Assembly: GCA_900544365.1 (NCBI GenBank)
Contig: UQVF01000003.1
Span: 1-64,000, forward strand
Source of the DNA: an uncultured Veillonella sp.
GTDB lineage: Bacteria > Bacillota > Negativicutes > Veillonellales > Veillonellaceae
Length of the DNA: 64,000 nucleotides
Reading direction: 5' to 3'
Shown: positions 53,407-63,046 of the stretch, piece after piece
Layout: each line of letters opens with the position of its first letter
How positions within the stretch are numbered: position 1 is the stretch's first letter
The notes under the pieces: model-generated
Databases searched by the model: none
Seen by the model: only the letters and a program-made list of their open reading frames with translations
Told to the model about the DNA's origin: nothing
Made by a program: the position numbers and the translations under genes

Positions 53407-53454
53407 TATTGGACTATATCGAAACTTAGGGTAAGATATAGTAGGAGTTAGTAT

Positions 53455-54402
53455 ATGAATCAAACAAGTACAAAGTCCGTCGTAGAGTCTGGTATCTTAA
53501 CGGCATTGATGATTGTCTTTGCCATGATAGGTCTCAGTGTACCTATGCTTGGATTTTTTGGATCTATTTTTGTACCTATGACGATTGCTATCGTAGGTGT
53601 ACGTCACGGCTTTCGTTGGAGTCTATTATCCGTTGTATCTGCAATGATTGCCATTGCCTTTTTGTTAGGTCCACTGACGGCCTTAGTTGAAGGTGGAGTT
53701 TTCGGTATTATTGGTATTTTGATTGGCTATGGATTACGTAAGTATTGGTCAATTTCTAAATTATTAATGATTCCTGCAGTGGTATTGATGTTAGCAGTGG
53801 TAGTTCAGTTCTGGGCATCTGCACTGGTAATGCAGGTAAGTCCTGTAGAAATGTGGTCCTCTATGGAGGAACAAATTGTGGCATCAATGCAGGATATGTA
53901 TGTTCAGCAAGGTCTTTCAGAAGAACAGGTTGTAACAGCCATGACAACGTTACAAGAGCAGATTGAAATTATGAAAAAAGTTTTGATAGCTGGATTGTTT
54001 TGCTCTGGTGTGGCGATTTCTTATATTATCAATCGTCTCACTTATATTGTGCTCAGTCGTATTGGTACCTACCAAATTCCTGAAATGCCTACCATCAAAG
54101 GTTGGCGTGTACCGGATTGGGCGTTGCATATTTTTTTATTAGGTGTTATTTCCTACTTCGTGAAACAATATATTCCAATCCTTGAATATGCAGGCTATAA
54201 TTTGATGTATTTAGGTGGTATAATGCTATTTATACGAGGTATTTCTTGTGTTTGGCGTATTAGTAAAAGTTATAACCCACCGAAGATTATACCGTGGATT
54301 GTGTTAGGGGTGTTTATTATGATGGCCCAATCTGCGGCTATATTGGGAGCCTTGGATGTTTTTTTGCATATAGAGGAACGATGGGGAAAACGAAGTGAGT
54401 AA
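53455..54402 (+). CDS. YybS-like DUF2232 membrane protein
   Basis: A 315-residue integral membrane protein with about eight helices, matching the DUF2232/YybS family in length and position: first of the conserved yybS-gdpP-rplI-dnaB order. The N-terminal part (SVVESGILTALMIVFAMIGL) resembles ECF S-component folds. A roughly 60-residue polar loop lies at about 130-185. The function is unknown; co-conservation with gdpP suggests a link to c-di-AMP or cell-wall homeostasis. The start has an AGGAG site. Confidence 0.87.
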   Translation: MNQTSTKSVVESGILTALMIVFAMIGLSVPMLGFFGSIFVPMTIAIVGVRHGFRWSLLSVVSAMIAIAFLLGPLTALVEGGVFGIIGILIGYGLRKYWSISKLLMIPAVVLMLAVVVQFWASALVMQVSPVEMWSSMEEQIVASMQDMYVQQGLSEEQVVTAMTTLQEQIEIMKKVLIAGLFCSGVAISYIINRLTYIVLSRIGTYQIPEMPTIKGWRVPDWALHIFLLGVISYFVKQYIPILEYAGYNLMYLGGIMLFIRGISCVWRISKSYNPPKIIPWIVLGVFIMMAQSAAILGALDVFLHIEERWGKRSE

Positions 54403-54418
54403 ACCTAGAGGAGGTAGT

Positions 54419-56476
54419 ATGGATATACAAACTGAATACAGTTCTATTGAAATTACTGCTGCCGTTCTCATTCTTATCTTATTAGGCATTATTTTCTATT
54501 TAAATTGGCAACTAGCCATGTTAGCATGTATAGTGGTGGTGGCTGCGTATTTGTACGTAGGGCGCACTATTCGTCGAGGACGACATCTTAGAAAAGCTCA
54601 ATTTGACTGTATGGCAAAAGGAATTACACAGGCCTCTACTTTTGCATTACAAAATTTGCCAGTAGGTATTGTCATCATTGATGAGCACAATGTTATCTGC
54701 TGGAGTAATAGCGTGTTTAGAGATTGGTTACCTAGTGATTCTGATAAGACAATAAAATTAAGTGGATTTATTCCTACGTTACGAATTGATAAATATTGGG
54801 GCAAATCGGGTTTTTTTCACGAGGAAATTGATGGCAAGTATTACCGAGTTCTTTATAAAACTTTGGTAGCACCTAAGTCGAATTATTCTGATGTAAATAG
54901 CAATGAATTAGAATCTTATATGGCGTTTTATTTTGACGATATTACAGATATAGAAATAGAGAAATATAAAGCTATTTCTATGGTACCAGCGCTTGGATTT
55001 ATTACGATGGATAATATCGAAGATTTGCGCTCTGGTTTGAGTGATATTGAATATACACAACTGTGGTCTGATATGAACCGCTTGATTGTAACAGAAATTG
55101 ATCAGCATGATGGATTTATTCGGAATGCCACAGAAGATATGTATACTTTCAGTATTAGTAAAGCGGCTATGTTGCAGATGATGGAATCGAAATTTAGCTT
55201 ATTAGATAAAATTCGGGCCTTAACGACATCGAAACATATTCCTCCAACCATTAGTATGGGGATTGCTTTAACAGAAGATACGGTGAAAGTGCAAGGAGAA
55301 AAGGCGAAAGCGGCTCTAGAAATCGCATTAGGACGTGGTGGAGACCAAGTTTGTGTATACCATGGTGAAGAAGTAAAATTCTTCGGAGGTAAAACATCAG
55401 GAAATGAAAAGAACACCCGTGTTCGTGCGAGAGTCGTATCCCACGCATTGCATGAAATTATGCTAGACTCTGATCGTGTTCTTGTCATGGGCCATGATCG
55501 AGAAGATTATGATAGCATTGGTGCCTCTGTAGGGGTAGCGGCCATGGCTAGAGCTCTTAAGAAGCCGGTTCACATTGCATTGAGCTCGCATCCTACGGCA
55601 GTCCGTAAACTAGTAGAAGTCTTAGTGGATCACCCGGATTTTCAAGGACTTATTATCGATGAAGAAGAAGCAACACAATTTGTAACGGATAATACGGTCG
55701 TGATTGTGACCGATGTGCATCGGTCTGAAATGGTGGCAGCTCCATCAGCTCTGAAAAAAGCAAATCGACGTGTTGTCATCGACCATCATAGACGGGGCTC
55801 AGATTTCATTGAATCGCCATTATTAACGTATTTAGAGCCTTCTACATCGTCGACGAGTGAGCTTGTAACAGAGTTAATTCAATATTTCCCTGAGCATGTT
55901 GCGATTAAACATATTGAGGCCAGTGGTCTATATGCAGGTATAGTAGTAGATACGAAAAACTTTGTGGTTCAAACCGGGGCACGTACCTTTGAGGCGGCAT
56001 CGTTCTTACGTCGATCAGGGGCGGATGTATCCTTAGTGCGCCATTTATTCATGGATAGTTTTGAGGGAATGCGTATACGCTCCTCTATGCTAGCATCTGC
56101 AGAGGAAATTTCAAATATGGCTTTTACAGAGGCACCGCAAGATGCGAAGAATGCCACTGTTATTGCGGCTCAAACAGGCGATAAATTGATCACCCTAGAG
56201 GGAATAGAGGCTAGCTTTGTATTCTATGTACTGCCAGATGGTGGTATTGGGGTCAGCGCTAGGTCGCAAGGTAAATTGAATGTACAATTAATTATGGAAG
56301 CTGTCGGTGGCGGAGGTCATCGCACTGTGGCGGGGGCTCAAATTTACAATATGTCTATGAAAGAGGCACGCCAATGGGTGATTCTTCGCAGAAAAGAGGC
56401 GCGCAATGGGGTGACTGATTTAGCCGTATCTCATATGACAGAATTACAAAGAGAATCTAAGGAGGAATTATCATGA
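54419..56476 (+). CDS. gdpP: c-di-AMP phosphodiesterase GdpP
   Basis: A 685-residue membrane-bound hydrolase of cyclic di-AMP. It has two N-terminal helices (about 8-45), a PAS-like domain (about 60-170) and a degenerate GGDEF-like domain (about 190-310). The DHH phosphodiesterase follows: VMGHDREDYDSIGAS, then TDVHRSEM and VVIDHHRRG. DHHA1 carries AVGGGGHRTVAGA. The start at 54419 sits after AGAGGAGG; an upstream in-frame GTG at 54395 overlaps yybS. It shares a 4-bp ATGA overlap with rplI, so translation is coupled. Confidence 0.95.
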   Translation: MDIQTEYSSIEITAAVLILILLGIIFYLNWQLAMLACIVVVAAYLYVGRTIRRGRHLRKAQFDCMAKGITQASTFALQNLPVGIVIIDEHNVICWSNSVFRDWLPSDSDKTIKLSGFIPTLRIDKYWGKSGFFHEEIDGKYYRVLYKTLVAPKSNYSDVNSNELESYMAFYFDDITDIEIEKYKAISMVPALGFITMDNIEDLRSGLSDIEYTQLWSDMNRLIVTEIDQHDGFIRNATEDMYTFSISKAAMLQMMESKFSLLDKIRALTTSKHIPPTISMGIALTEDTVKVQGEKAKAALEIALGRGGDQVCVYHGEEVKFFGGKTSGNEKNTRVRARVVSHALHEIMLDSDRVLVMGHDREDYDSIGASVGVAAMARALKKPVHIALSSHPTAVRKLVEVLVDHPDFQGLIIDEEEATQFVTDNTVVIVTDVHRSEMVAAPSALKKANRRVVIDHHRRGSDFIESPLLTYLEPSTSSTSELVTELIQYFPEHVAIKHIEASGLYAGIVVDTKNFVVQTGARTFEAASFLRRSGADVSLVRHLFMDSFEGMRIRSSMLASAEEISNMAFTEAPQDAKNATVIAAQTGDKLITLEGIEASFVFYVLPDGGIGVSARSQGKLNVQLIMEAVGGGGHRTVAGAQIYNMSMKEARQWVILRRKEARNGVTDLAVSHMTELQRESKEELS

Positions 56477-56919
56477 AAGTAATTTTATTAGAAGATGTTA
56501 AAAAAGTTGGTAAACGTGGAGAAATTATAGAAGTTTCTGAAGCCTATGGTCGCAATGTATTGATTAAAAAAGGCGTAGCTCTTGAAGGTACTCCACAAAA
56601 TTTAAATAATGCAAAACAAAAATTGGGTGCTCAAGCTCATAAAAAACAAGTGGATTCTGATGAAGCTACTGTATTAGCTAGCCAATTATCAAAAGTATCC
56701 GTTACGATCCCTGTAAAAATGGGTGATGGTGGACGTGTATTTGGTTCCGTAACAGGTAAAGATATTTCTGATGCATTGCAAGCACAAGTAAAAGTTGATG
56801 TGGATAAAAAGAAAATTGACTTAAAAGAGCCAATCAAAACATTGGGTACTCATGAAGTGTTAATTCGGGTGCATCCAGAAATTACAGCTAAGATTACTGT
56901 GGAAGTAGTAGCAGGTTAA
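56473..56919 (+). CDS. rplI: 50S ribosomal protein L9
   Basis: A 148-residue ribosomal protein. The N-terminal domain (MKVILLEDVKKVGKRGEIIEVSEAYGRN, shown by its first half) is diagnostic, followed by the long connecting helix (about 40-75) and the C-terminal domain with GDGGRVFGSVT. The ATG overlaps the gdpP stop. A clean terminator separates it from dnaB. Confidence 0.98.
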   Translation: MKVILLEDVKKVGKRGEIIEVSEAYGRNVLIKKGVALEGTPQNLNNAKQKLGAQAHKKQVDSDEATVLASQLSKVSVTIPVKMGDGGRVFGSVTGKDISDALQAQVKVDVDKKKIDLKEPIKTLGTHEVLIRVHPEITAKITVEVVAG

Positions 56920-56922
56920 TAG

Positions 56923-56947
56923 AAAGAGGGGCTAGGCCCCTCTTTTT
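56923..56947 (+). terminator. Terminator after rplI
   Basis: A 10-bp stem (56923-56932 with 56936-56945) and a T6 tail. Confidence 0.9.
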
Positions 56948-56985
56948 TGTGTAAAGATATGTAGTTGTGAATAGGGAGAATATGT

Positions 56986-58338
56986 ATGTCAGGACGGATA
57001 CCACCGCACAGTATAGAGGCTGAACGAGCCGTACTAGGAGCTATTTTGCTTAATAAAGATGCCTTTGATGCAGTCAGCTCTATTGTGAAAGCAGAAGATT
57101 TTTACAGTGATAATCATCGTGTCATTTATGAAGCTCTTGTAAGCATTGTAGGAAAGAATCAGCGAGCAGACTATGTATTATTATCTGAAGAATTGAAAAA
57201 GTCACAAAAGCTAGAGGCTGTAGGTGGCATTCTGTATCTTACGAATCTTACCACAGATATTGTAGATGCTTATAATGTAGAAGATCATGCGAAAATTGTT
57301 AGAGATAAAGCTCATTTGCGTAAACTAATTCATGTAGCCAATGCAGTGGAATCCATGGCGTATCGTGAAGAAGAAGAGACAGAAGATATCGTTAATCGAG
57401 CAGAACAAATGGTGCTCGATGTGAGTGGTACCACAAAAGGAGAATCTTCTTTTAGTGCTATGCGAGAGGTTGTCTATGAAACGATTGATCGTATTAATGA
57501 GCTACAACGTCATAAAGGGATATTGACCGGTGTATCTACAGGCTTTAAGGATTTAGATAACTTGACCAGTGGTTTGCAGAAGTCAGATTTAATTTTAGTA
57601 GCTGCTCGTCCTTCTATGGGGAAAACGGCATTTACTTTGAACATTGCTCAAAATGTAGCGATGAAATCAAAAAAGAATGTAGCTTTTTTCTCTCTAGAGA
57701 TGTCGAAGACACAGTTAGTAGCTCGTGTGTTGGCAGCTGTGGCAGGTATTAACTCTGGCCGTATTCGGAATGGTCAGTTGAGTCAAGAAGACTGGGGAAA
57801 AGCCATCAATGCTTTGAATGATTTAGCTGAAGCACCACTGTATATTGACGATACGTCAGGCTTAACGCCACAGTTAATGAAGAAAAAGTTGCGTCGTTTA
57901 ATTCAAGAACATGGTGAACTAGGGCTAGTAGTCGTGGACTATATTCAGCTCATGGAAAATGGCGGTAAAAAAATGGCGGATAATCGTCAACAAGAAGTAT
58001 CGGCCATTTCACGGCAATTGAAAATTATGGCTCGGGAATTTAATGTGCCTTTGATTGCGTTGTCTCAGTTGAGTCGTGGTGTTGAAAGTCGGGCAGATAA
58101 GACTCCGATGTTAAGCGATTTGCGTGAATCTGGATCTCTAGAACAAGATGCGGATATTGTAGCTTTCTTGAATCGTGAGAACTATCAAGATACAGAAGAT
58201 ACTAGTGATGGTGTAGAAACGCAAGTTATTATCCGTAAGCACCGTAATGGGGAATTAGGAATTGTAAAGCTATGGTTTGAAGGGGCATATACACGATTTA
58301 GGGATTTAGCCTATCGTGAGGATGATCCTGGTATGTAA
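56986..58338 (+). CDS. dnaB: Replicative DNA helicase DnaB
   Basis: The 450-residue hexameric replicative helicase. The N-terminal domain begins PPHSIEAERAVLGAILL and the RecA-like motor has Walker A ARPSMGKTAF (about residues 207-216), Walker B VVVDYIQLM and the arginine-finger region SDLRESGSLEQDADIV. No intein is present. It is the last gene of the conserved yybS-gdpP-rplI-dnaB group, with an M48 protease gene following after 16 bp. Confidence 0.98.
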   Translation: MSGRIPPHSIEAERAVLGAILLNKDAFDAVSSIVKAEDFYSDNHRVIYEALVSIVGKNQRADYVLLSEELKKSQKLEAVGGILYLTNLTTDIVDAYNVEDHAKIVRDKAHLRKLIHVANAVESMAYREEEETEDIVNRAEQMVLDVSGTTKGESSFSAMREVVYETIDRINELQRHKGILTGVSTGFKDLDNLTSGLQKSDLILVAARPSMGKTAFTLNIAQNVAMKSKKNVAFFSLEMSKTQLVARVLAAVAGINSGRIRNGQLSQEDWGKAINALNDLAEAPLYIDDTSGLTPQLMKKKLRRLIQEHGELGLVVVDYIQLMENGGKKMADNRQQEVSAISRQLKIMAREFNVPLIALSQLSRGVESRADKTPMLSDLRESGSLEQDADIVAFLNRENYQDTEDTSDGVETQVIIRKHRNGELGIVKLWFEGAYTRFRDLAYREDDPGM

Positions 58339-58354
58339 TAAGAGGAGAGAGACT

Positions 58355-59533
58355 ATGACAAAAACGTGGAAACACATGCTTTGTGTAGGTGCATTGACTA
58401 TGGGGATTGTATCAGTAGGAACAGCTGAGGTGAGTGCCAGTGGAATTTGGGAAGCTCTCGGTAAAAGTGTGCTAGGAGGAATTTCTGTGCATCAACATTT
58501 GAGTGACATAGATAATACTGAACAAGGTCAACAAGAGATGCTAGAAAAAACAAAAGATCGCACTGGTGTGTATGATAATTATGCCTATCAAATGCGAGCG
58601 AAACGCATTGTAGATGAACTTTCAAAATCACCACATGTAAAGCGTAGTTATGTAGTCTATGTAAATCCAGATGAAGATTTCAATGCATTTATGACCTTTG
58701 GACGTGTTATGTCGATTAACAAAGGGGCTATGGATTTGCTAGATGATGATGCGCTGGCCTATGTTATTGGTCATGAATTGAGCCATGGAGAGCACAAAGA
58801 TTTAGTGAATGGAGCTAAGAAAAGCAGTATTTTATCTACAGTAATTGGGGCAGCTACGTTTAACTCTGGAGATTTAGGGCAAATTGCGGCGGGACTTACT
58901 GGAAAATACTTAGATAGTCAAGTGTTTACCATGTCGCAAGAAAAGAATGCTGATGAATTAGGCTTTAGTATTTTGGCAGACTCCCCCTATAACGTAGGTG
59001 GTGCAGCTCTTGCCATGGAAGTGATTAAAAATAAATATGGCGATACATACCGTGAAGGATTTGGTAAAATCTTAAATCCTAATGATCACCCTAAAACATC
59101 ACAACGTGTATTAGATAACTTACAACGCTTATATGTATATTCGGGAAATCACGTGAAAGTAGAGCAACAAACCGTGTTTATCAATGGTAAGCCTGTCTAT
59201 GAAGGAACGGCAAAAGGTAATTATACGGCGCCTATGCGAGCTTATATAGTAGCGGGTAAATTATCTAGGTTGTATCACGATAATGCTATTGGAGGCGCTC
59301 GTGTAGATGGATCGACCGTAGCGATTGGTGGCACTAATATCGTGACTATGCCGACCTATGATGCGGCATTTCAGATCGCGAAACAAATGAATGCAGCTAT
59401 TAGTGATGAGTCTGGTGTGGTAGCTGATAAAAAAGTAGACAAAAAGAACAAGAAAGAGAAAGACGAGAAAAAAGACAAGAAAGATAAAAAAGATAAAAAA
59501 GATAAAAAAGATATAGAAGATATAGAAGAATAA
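58355..59533 (+). CDS. Secreted M48-family metalloprotease with Lys/Asp-rich tail
   Basis: A 392-residue exported zinc protease. The start at 58355 has AGAGGAGAG upstream and gives a signal peptide (about 1-28, ending VSASG). The zinc motif HELSHGEH (HExxH) follows the GRVMSINKGAMDLL segment, and the third ligand Glu is in SQEKNADELGFSIL. This arrangement resembles periplasmic M48 enzymes such as LoiP/BepA that act on outer-membrane proteins. It ends in a low-complexity run of KDKKDKK units and an acidic DIEDIEE tail encoded by near-perfect repeats. It was placed after dnaB without functional connection. Confidence 0.87.
   Translation: MTKTWKHMLCVGALTMGIVSVGTAEVSASGIWEALGKSVLGGISVHQHLSDIDNTEQGQQEMLEKTKDRTGVYDNYAYQMRAKRIVDELSKSPHVKRSYVVYVNPDEDFNAFMTFGRVMSINKGAMDLLDDDALAYVIGHELSHGEHKDLVNGAKKSSILSTVIGAATFNSGDLGQIAAGLTGKYLDSQVFTMSQEKNADELGFSILADSPYNVGGAALAMEVIKNKYGDTYREGFGKILNPNDHPKTSQRVLDNLQRLYVYSGNHVKVEQQTVFINGKPVYEGTAKGNYTAPMRAYIVAGKLSRLYHDNAIGGARVDGSTVAIGGTNIVTMPTYDAAFQIAKQMNAAISDESGVVADKKVDKKNKKEKDEKKDKKDKKDKKDKKDIEDIEE
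59466..59529 (+). repeat. Short tandem coding repeat (Lys-Asp-Lys units)
   Basis: Repeated GATAAAAAA-like 9-bp units encode DKK triplets, likely prone to length variation. Confidence 0.65.
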
Positions 59534-59534
59534 A

Positions 59535-59565
59535 ACTAACTGTTATGACAGACTATACAGTTAGT
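59535..59565 (+). terminator. Hairpin after the M48 gene
   Basis: A 9-bp perfect stem (59535-59543 with 59557-59565) without a T tract; a weak terminator at best. Confidence 0.45.
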
Positions 59566-59885
59566 CATTACTACGCATTAAAAAGTCAAAAAAGGAGCGA
59601 TAAATATAGATTTCCTTTGAATGAATTCGATATACTCGAGAATGCATATAATTGTATTACAAATAATATAACTTAAGCATAACTAAAAGTAATGATTGAT
59701 TTATCCCTTTAAAATAGCTGTTTTTATGAAAATTTGTAAAGAAATTAATTAAATTAGCCCTTAACTATGCATATATGATAAGGTTAAAAAGGCGATAACA
59801 AAGGGTTTTCTATTCCATGTGGTGTACATGTGTGCTATAATTTACGTATCAAGAGTAGTGACAATCTGTTGAGGAGTACTACAAG
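59566..59885 (+). promoter_or_regulatory. AT-rich gap and promoter of the Ldh2-type gene
   Basis: An extended -10 (TGC then TATAAT, 59836-59841) with a weak TTCCAT -35 (59813-59818). The palindrome CATGT-N5-ACATG (59816-59830) occupies the spacer, where a repressor would block RNA polymerase. No gene was seen in the remaining AT-rich sequence. Confidence 0.55.
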
Positions 59886-59927
59886 ATGTCACAATTTATT
59901 TTATGGTTAGGGAAAGAGGTTTTAAAG

Positions 59928-61049
59928 ATGGGAAATTTTGTTTACATCCAAGAAGAAAAACTTAACGCATTCTGTCAAGACGCATTCGAAGGATTTGGCT
60001 TCAGCCCTGAAGAAGCTAGCATCATTAAAGACGTGTTGATGATGTCCGATATGTACGGTATCCAATCCCATGGTATGCAACGTGTAGTTCGTTACCACAA
60101 AGGTATTGAAAAAGGTCTTATCGATATTAAAGCAAAACCAGAAGTAGTATTCGAAACTCCAGTATCTGCAGTTATCGAAGGTCATGACGCAATGGGTCAA
60201 TTAGTTGGTCATTTCGCTATGGAATTAGCAATTAAAAAAGCTAAAGAATCCGGTATCGGTATCGTATCTGCTCGTAACTCTAACCACTATGGTATCGCTG
60301 GTTACTATGCTGATCTTGCTTTAAAAGAAGGCTTAATTGGTTTCTCTTGCACTAACTCCGAAGCAATCATGGTTCCTACATTTGCTCGTAAAGCAATGCT
60401 TGGTTCCAACCCAATCGCTTTCACAATGCCAGCTGAACCATACAACTTCTTCTTCGATGCATCTACAACAGTAGTAACTCGTGGTAAATTAGAAATGTAC
60501 AATAAATTGGGTAAAGAATTACCTAATGGTTGGGCTTTAAATAAAGATGGTAAAGCATCTCAAGATGCTGGTGAAGTATTGGGTAATATCTCTGACCATG
60601 TTGGTGGCGGTATCATGCCTTTAGGTGGTAATACTGAACAATTAGGTTCCCACAAAGGTTATGGTTACGGTATGCTTTGTGAAATCTTCGCATCTATCTT
60701 CTCTCAAGGTGGTACATCCAATAAATGTATGACTGGTGGCCGCTCCAACATTTGTCATGGTTTCATGGCTATCAATCCAGCTATCTTTGGTAACCCAGAA
60801 GACGTTAAAAAACACTTCTCCACATTCTTACAAGAACTTCGTGAAGCTCCTAAAGCTGAGGGTGCTGACCGCATCTACACTCATGGTGAAAAAGAAGCAG
60901 AAGCTATCGAAGTTTGCCGTAAAGAAGGTGTGCCAGTTATCGATAAAACAGTGGCAGAGTTATTCGATGTATGTCACTTGTTAAAATTGGATCCTAAAAA
61001 ATACTTTGGTGACTATGAGCCACCTAAAGCAGTAGCATCCAACTACTAA
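59928..61049 (+). CDS. Ldh2/malate-lactate dehydrogenase family enzyme (candidate malate-lactate transhydrogenase)
   Basis: A 373-residue member of the type-2 malate/lactate dehydrogenase family, unrelated to classical Rossmann LDH. Landmarks are SDMYGIQSHGMQRVVRYHKG near residue 36, SARNSNHYGIAGYYADLAL with the catalytic His near 117, and the nucleotide/substrate segment GSNPIAFTMPA. The usual GxxK region appears as LGSHKGYGYGMLCEI. It is followed by lactate permease. Veillonella is known to contain a malate-lactate transhydrogenase with tightly bound NAD; this gene is a good candidate (inference). The start at 59928 fits the family; an ATG at 59886 with its own AGGAG site would add 14 residues. 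Confidence 0.85.
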   Translation: MGNFVYIQEEKLNAFCQDAFEGFGFSPEEASIIKDVLMMSDMYGIQSHGMQRVVRYHKGIEKGLIDIKAKPEVVFETPVSAVIEGHDAMGQLVGHFAMELAIKKAKESGIGIVSARNSNHYGIAGYYADLALKEGLIGFSCTNSEAIMVPTFARKAMLGSNPIAFTMPAEPYNFFFDASTTVVTRGKLEMYNKLGKELPNGWALNKDGKASQDAGEVLGNISDHVGGGIMPLGGNTEQLGSHKGYGYGMLCEIFASIFSQGGTSNKCMTGGRSNICHGFMAINPAIFGNPEDVKKHFSTFLQELREAPKAEGADRIYTHGEKEAEAIEVCRKEGVPVIDKTVAELFDVCHLLKLDPKKYFGDYEPPKAVASNY

Positions 61050-61162
61050 TTAGAAGTCAGTAGCTGACAATTAAAAATCTTTATCGATGCAGAATTAGTA
61101 GTTTTGTATCCCTAAGGAATACTTCTTAGAGACTGGTAACAGTCAATATCTTAGAACATATG

Positions 61163-61193
61163 AGAGAGGGAATCTGTGGATTTCCTCTCTTAT
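61163..61193 (+). terminator. Terminator after the Ldh2-type gene
   Basis: A 12-bp stem with one G-U pair (61163-61174 with 61179-61190), then TATTGTTT. Confidence 0.8.
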
Positions 61194-61223
61194 TGTTTAT
61201 ATTACACTGTGGTATGCTAGAAT
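61193..61223 (+). promoter_or_regulatory. Possible lctP promoter
   Basis: TTGTTT (61193-61198) and an extended -10 TGC-TAGAAT (61215-61223) with a 19-bp spacer lie directly after the preceding terminator. Confidence 0.45.
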
Positions 61224-61263
61224 TGAATTACAGTGATTCACACTATAGAAAGGGATTGTTAAT

Positions 61264-62898
61264 ATGGATATATTTTTAGCAGTCTTGCCAATCCTATGGC
61301 TTATCGTAGCGTTGGCAGTATTAAAAATGCCTGCATGGAAAGCATGCTTGGCAGCAGCAATTGGTACGTATATTTTAGCTGTTTTCTACTATGGAGAAAA
61401 TGCATATATTATGTACACAGGGGCTATGGAAGGTGTTGCTCTTGCAGTTTGGCCAATTCTTTTGGTTATTACAGCAGCCATCTTCACATACCAATTGGTA
61501 GTTCATACAAAAGCAATGGACACAATTAAAATTATGTTGTCTTCCGTAACTAGCGATATGCGTATCTTAGCCGTATTGTTAGCGTGGGGCTTCGGTGCTT
61601 TCATGGAAGGTATGGCAGGTTTCGGTACAGCTGTTGCGATTCCAGCAGCGATGATGGTAGCAGTAGGCTTTGACCCATTGAAATCTATCTTGGCTTGTTT
61701 GGTAGCAAACTCCGTACCTACAACATTCGGTTCGATTGCGATTCCAACAACAACATTGGCATCTTTGACTGGTCTACAACCAGCTGAATTGGGTACATTC
61801 ATTGCAGTGCAATTATTCTTCTTGAACGTAATTACTCCATTCTTCATCGTAGGCATCATTGCTGGTGGTGTGAAAGCAATTAAAGGTGTATTCGTACAAA
61901 CTTTATTAGCTGGTTTGGCATTGGCAATTCCTGAACTATTAATTAACATGTATGCAGGTGGTCCAGAACTTGCTGTTATGGGCTCCTCCATCGTAATCAT
62001 GGGTGTTATCATTGCTATCGCAAAACTAATGCCTGTTAACGATCCTGAGTACAAAGTTGAAGGTGGTGCAGCACGTACAGTATATGCTAAAGAAGGCTTA
62101 ATTGCAGCATCTCCATTCATCTTGATCTTTATCTTGTTGATCGGTACATCTAAATTAGTGCCAGCTGTATATAATGCATTGATGGTATTCAAAACATCTG
62201 TACCTATCCATGCTGGTGTAAATGCAAAACCTTACACATTTGTTTGGATTGCAACTCCTGGTATTATGATTTTCATTTCTGCTTTAATTGGTGGTTTTAT
62301 TCAAAAAGCAGGTCTTGGAACTCAAAAACAAGTATTAACTAACACTTTCAAAACATTGAAATTAACGTATGTAACAATTATTTCCGTAGTTGTGACTGCT
62401 AAATTGATGACATACTCTGGTATGACTGGTATGATCGCTAATGCATTGGTAGCTGCAACTGGTTCTATGTACCCTGCATTTGCGCCTGTAATTGGTGCAT
62501 TGGGTGCGTTCTTGACTGGTTCTGGTACAAATGCGAACGTATTATTTGGACCATTGCAAACAGCAGCGGCTCATCAATTGACTCCTGGTCATGATACATT
62601 AGCATTGTGGTTGGCAGCAACTAACTCTGGTTCTGCTGGGGTTGGTAAAATGTTCTCCCCACAAAGTATTGCCATTGCGATTGGTGCCGTTGGTCCTGCT
62701 TTGAATACATTCATCGAAGAAAATAAAATCGATGCTAAAAAAGCAGACGAATTGCGTCACTCTATCGATGCAAGCTCCATTATGGTTCATGTATCTAAAT
62801 ACTTCTTGTTATACTTAGTTATTTCTGGTATTTTTGCTTACTTCGGTCAAGAATTCTTCCCTCAATTGGAAGGTATCTTAACATTAGTTAAACACTAA
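61264..62898 (+). CDS. lctP: L-lactate permease (LctP family)
   Basis: A 544-residue symporter with about 13-14 membrane helices. The conserved GFGAFMEGMAGFGTAVAIPAAM segment (about residues 110-131) and the C-terminal GTGSGTNANVLFGPLQ-like motif (TGSGTNANVLFGP) are family hallmarks. It imports lactate with protons, supplying LutABC and the Ldh2-type enzyme just upstream. It has an AAAGGGA site and a cUUCGg-loop terminator. The coding sequence uses the highly biased codons seen in abundant proteins, like its neighbour. Confidence 0.95.
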   Translation: MDIFLAVLPILWLIVALAVLKMPAWKACLAAAIGTYILAVFYYGENAYIMYTGAMEGVALAVWPILLVITAAIFTYQLVVHTKAMDTIKIMLSSVTSDMRILAVLLAWGFGAFMEGMAGFGTAVAIPAAMMVAVGFDPLKSILACLVANSVPTTFGSIAIPTTTLASLTGLQPAELGTFIAVQLFFLNVITPFFIVGIIAGGVKAIKGVFVQTLLAGLALAIPELLINMYAGGPELAVMGSSIVIMGVIIAIAKLMPVNDPEYKVEGGAARTVYAKEGLIAASPFILIFILLIGTSKLVPAVYNALMVFKTSVPIHAGVNAKPYTFVWIATPGIMIFISALIGGFIQKAGLGTQKQVLTNTFKTLKLTYVTIISVVVTAKLMTYSGMTGMIANALVAATGSMYPAFAPVIGALGAFLTGSGTNANVLFGPLQTAAAHQLTPGHDTLALWLAATNSGSAGVGKMFSPQSIAIAIGAVGPALNTFIEENKIDAKKADELRHSIDASSIMVHVSKYFLLYLVISGIFAYFGQEFFPQLEGILTLVKH

Positions 62899-62923
62899 TT
62901 ACTATCTAGCATACACAAATACA

Positions 62924-62960
62924 AAAGAGACAACGCTTCGGTGTTGTCTCTTTGGTATTT
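62924..62960 (+). terminator. Terminator after lctP
   Basis: A 13-bp stem with one G-U pair closed by a cUUCGg tetraloop (62924-62936 with 62941-62953); the T-rich tail is weak. Confidence 0.85.
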
Positions 62961-63046
62961 ATAAAAGCACTATATATTGTGATAACCTCTACCGTGTATT
63001 GCTTTATAAATGGAGTAATGAGGGTATATACATGGAACTTTAAAAT

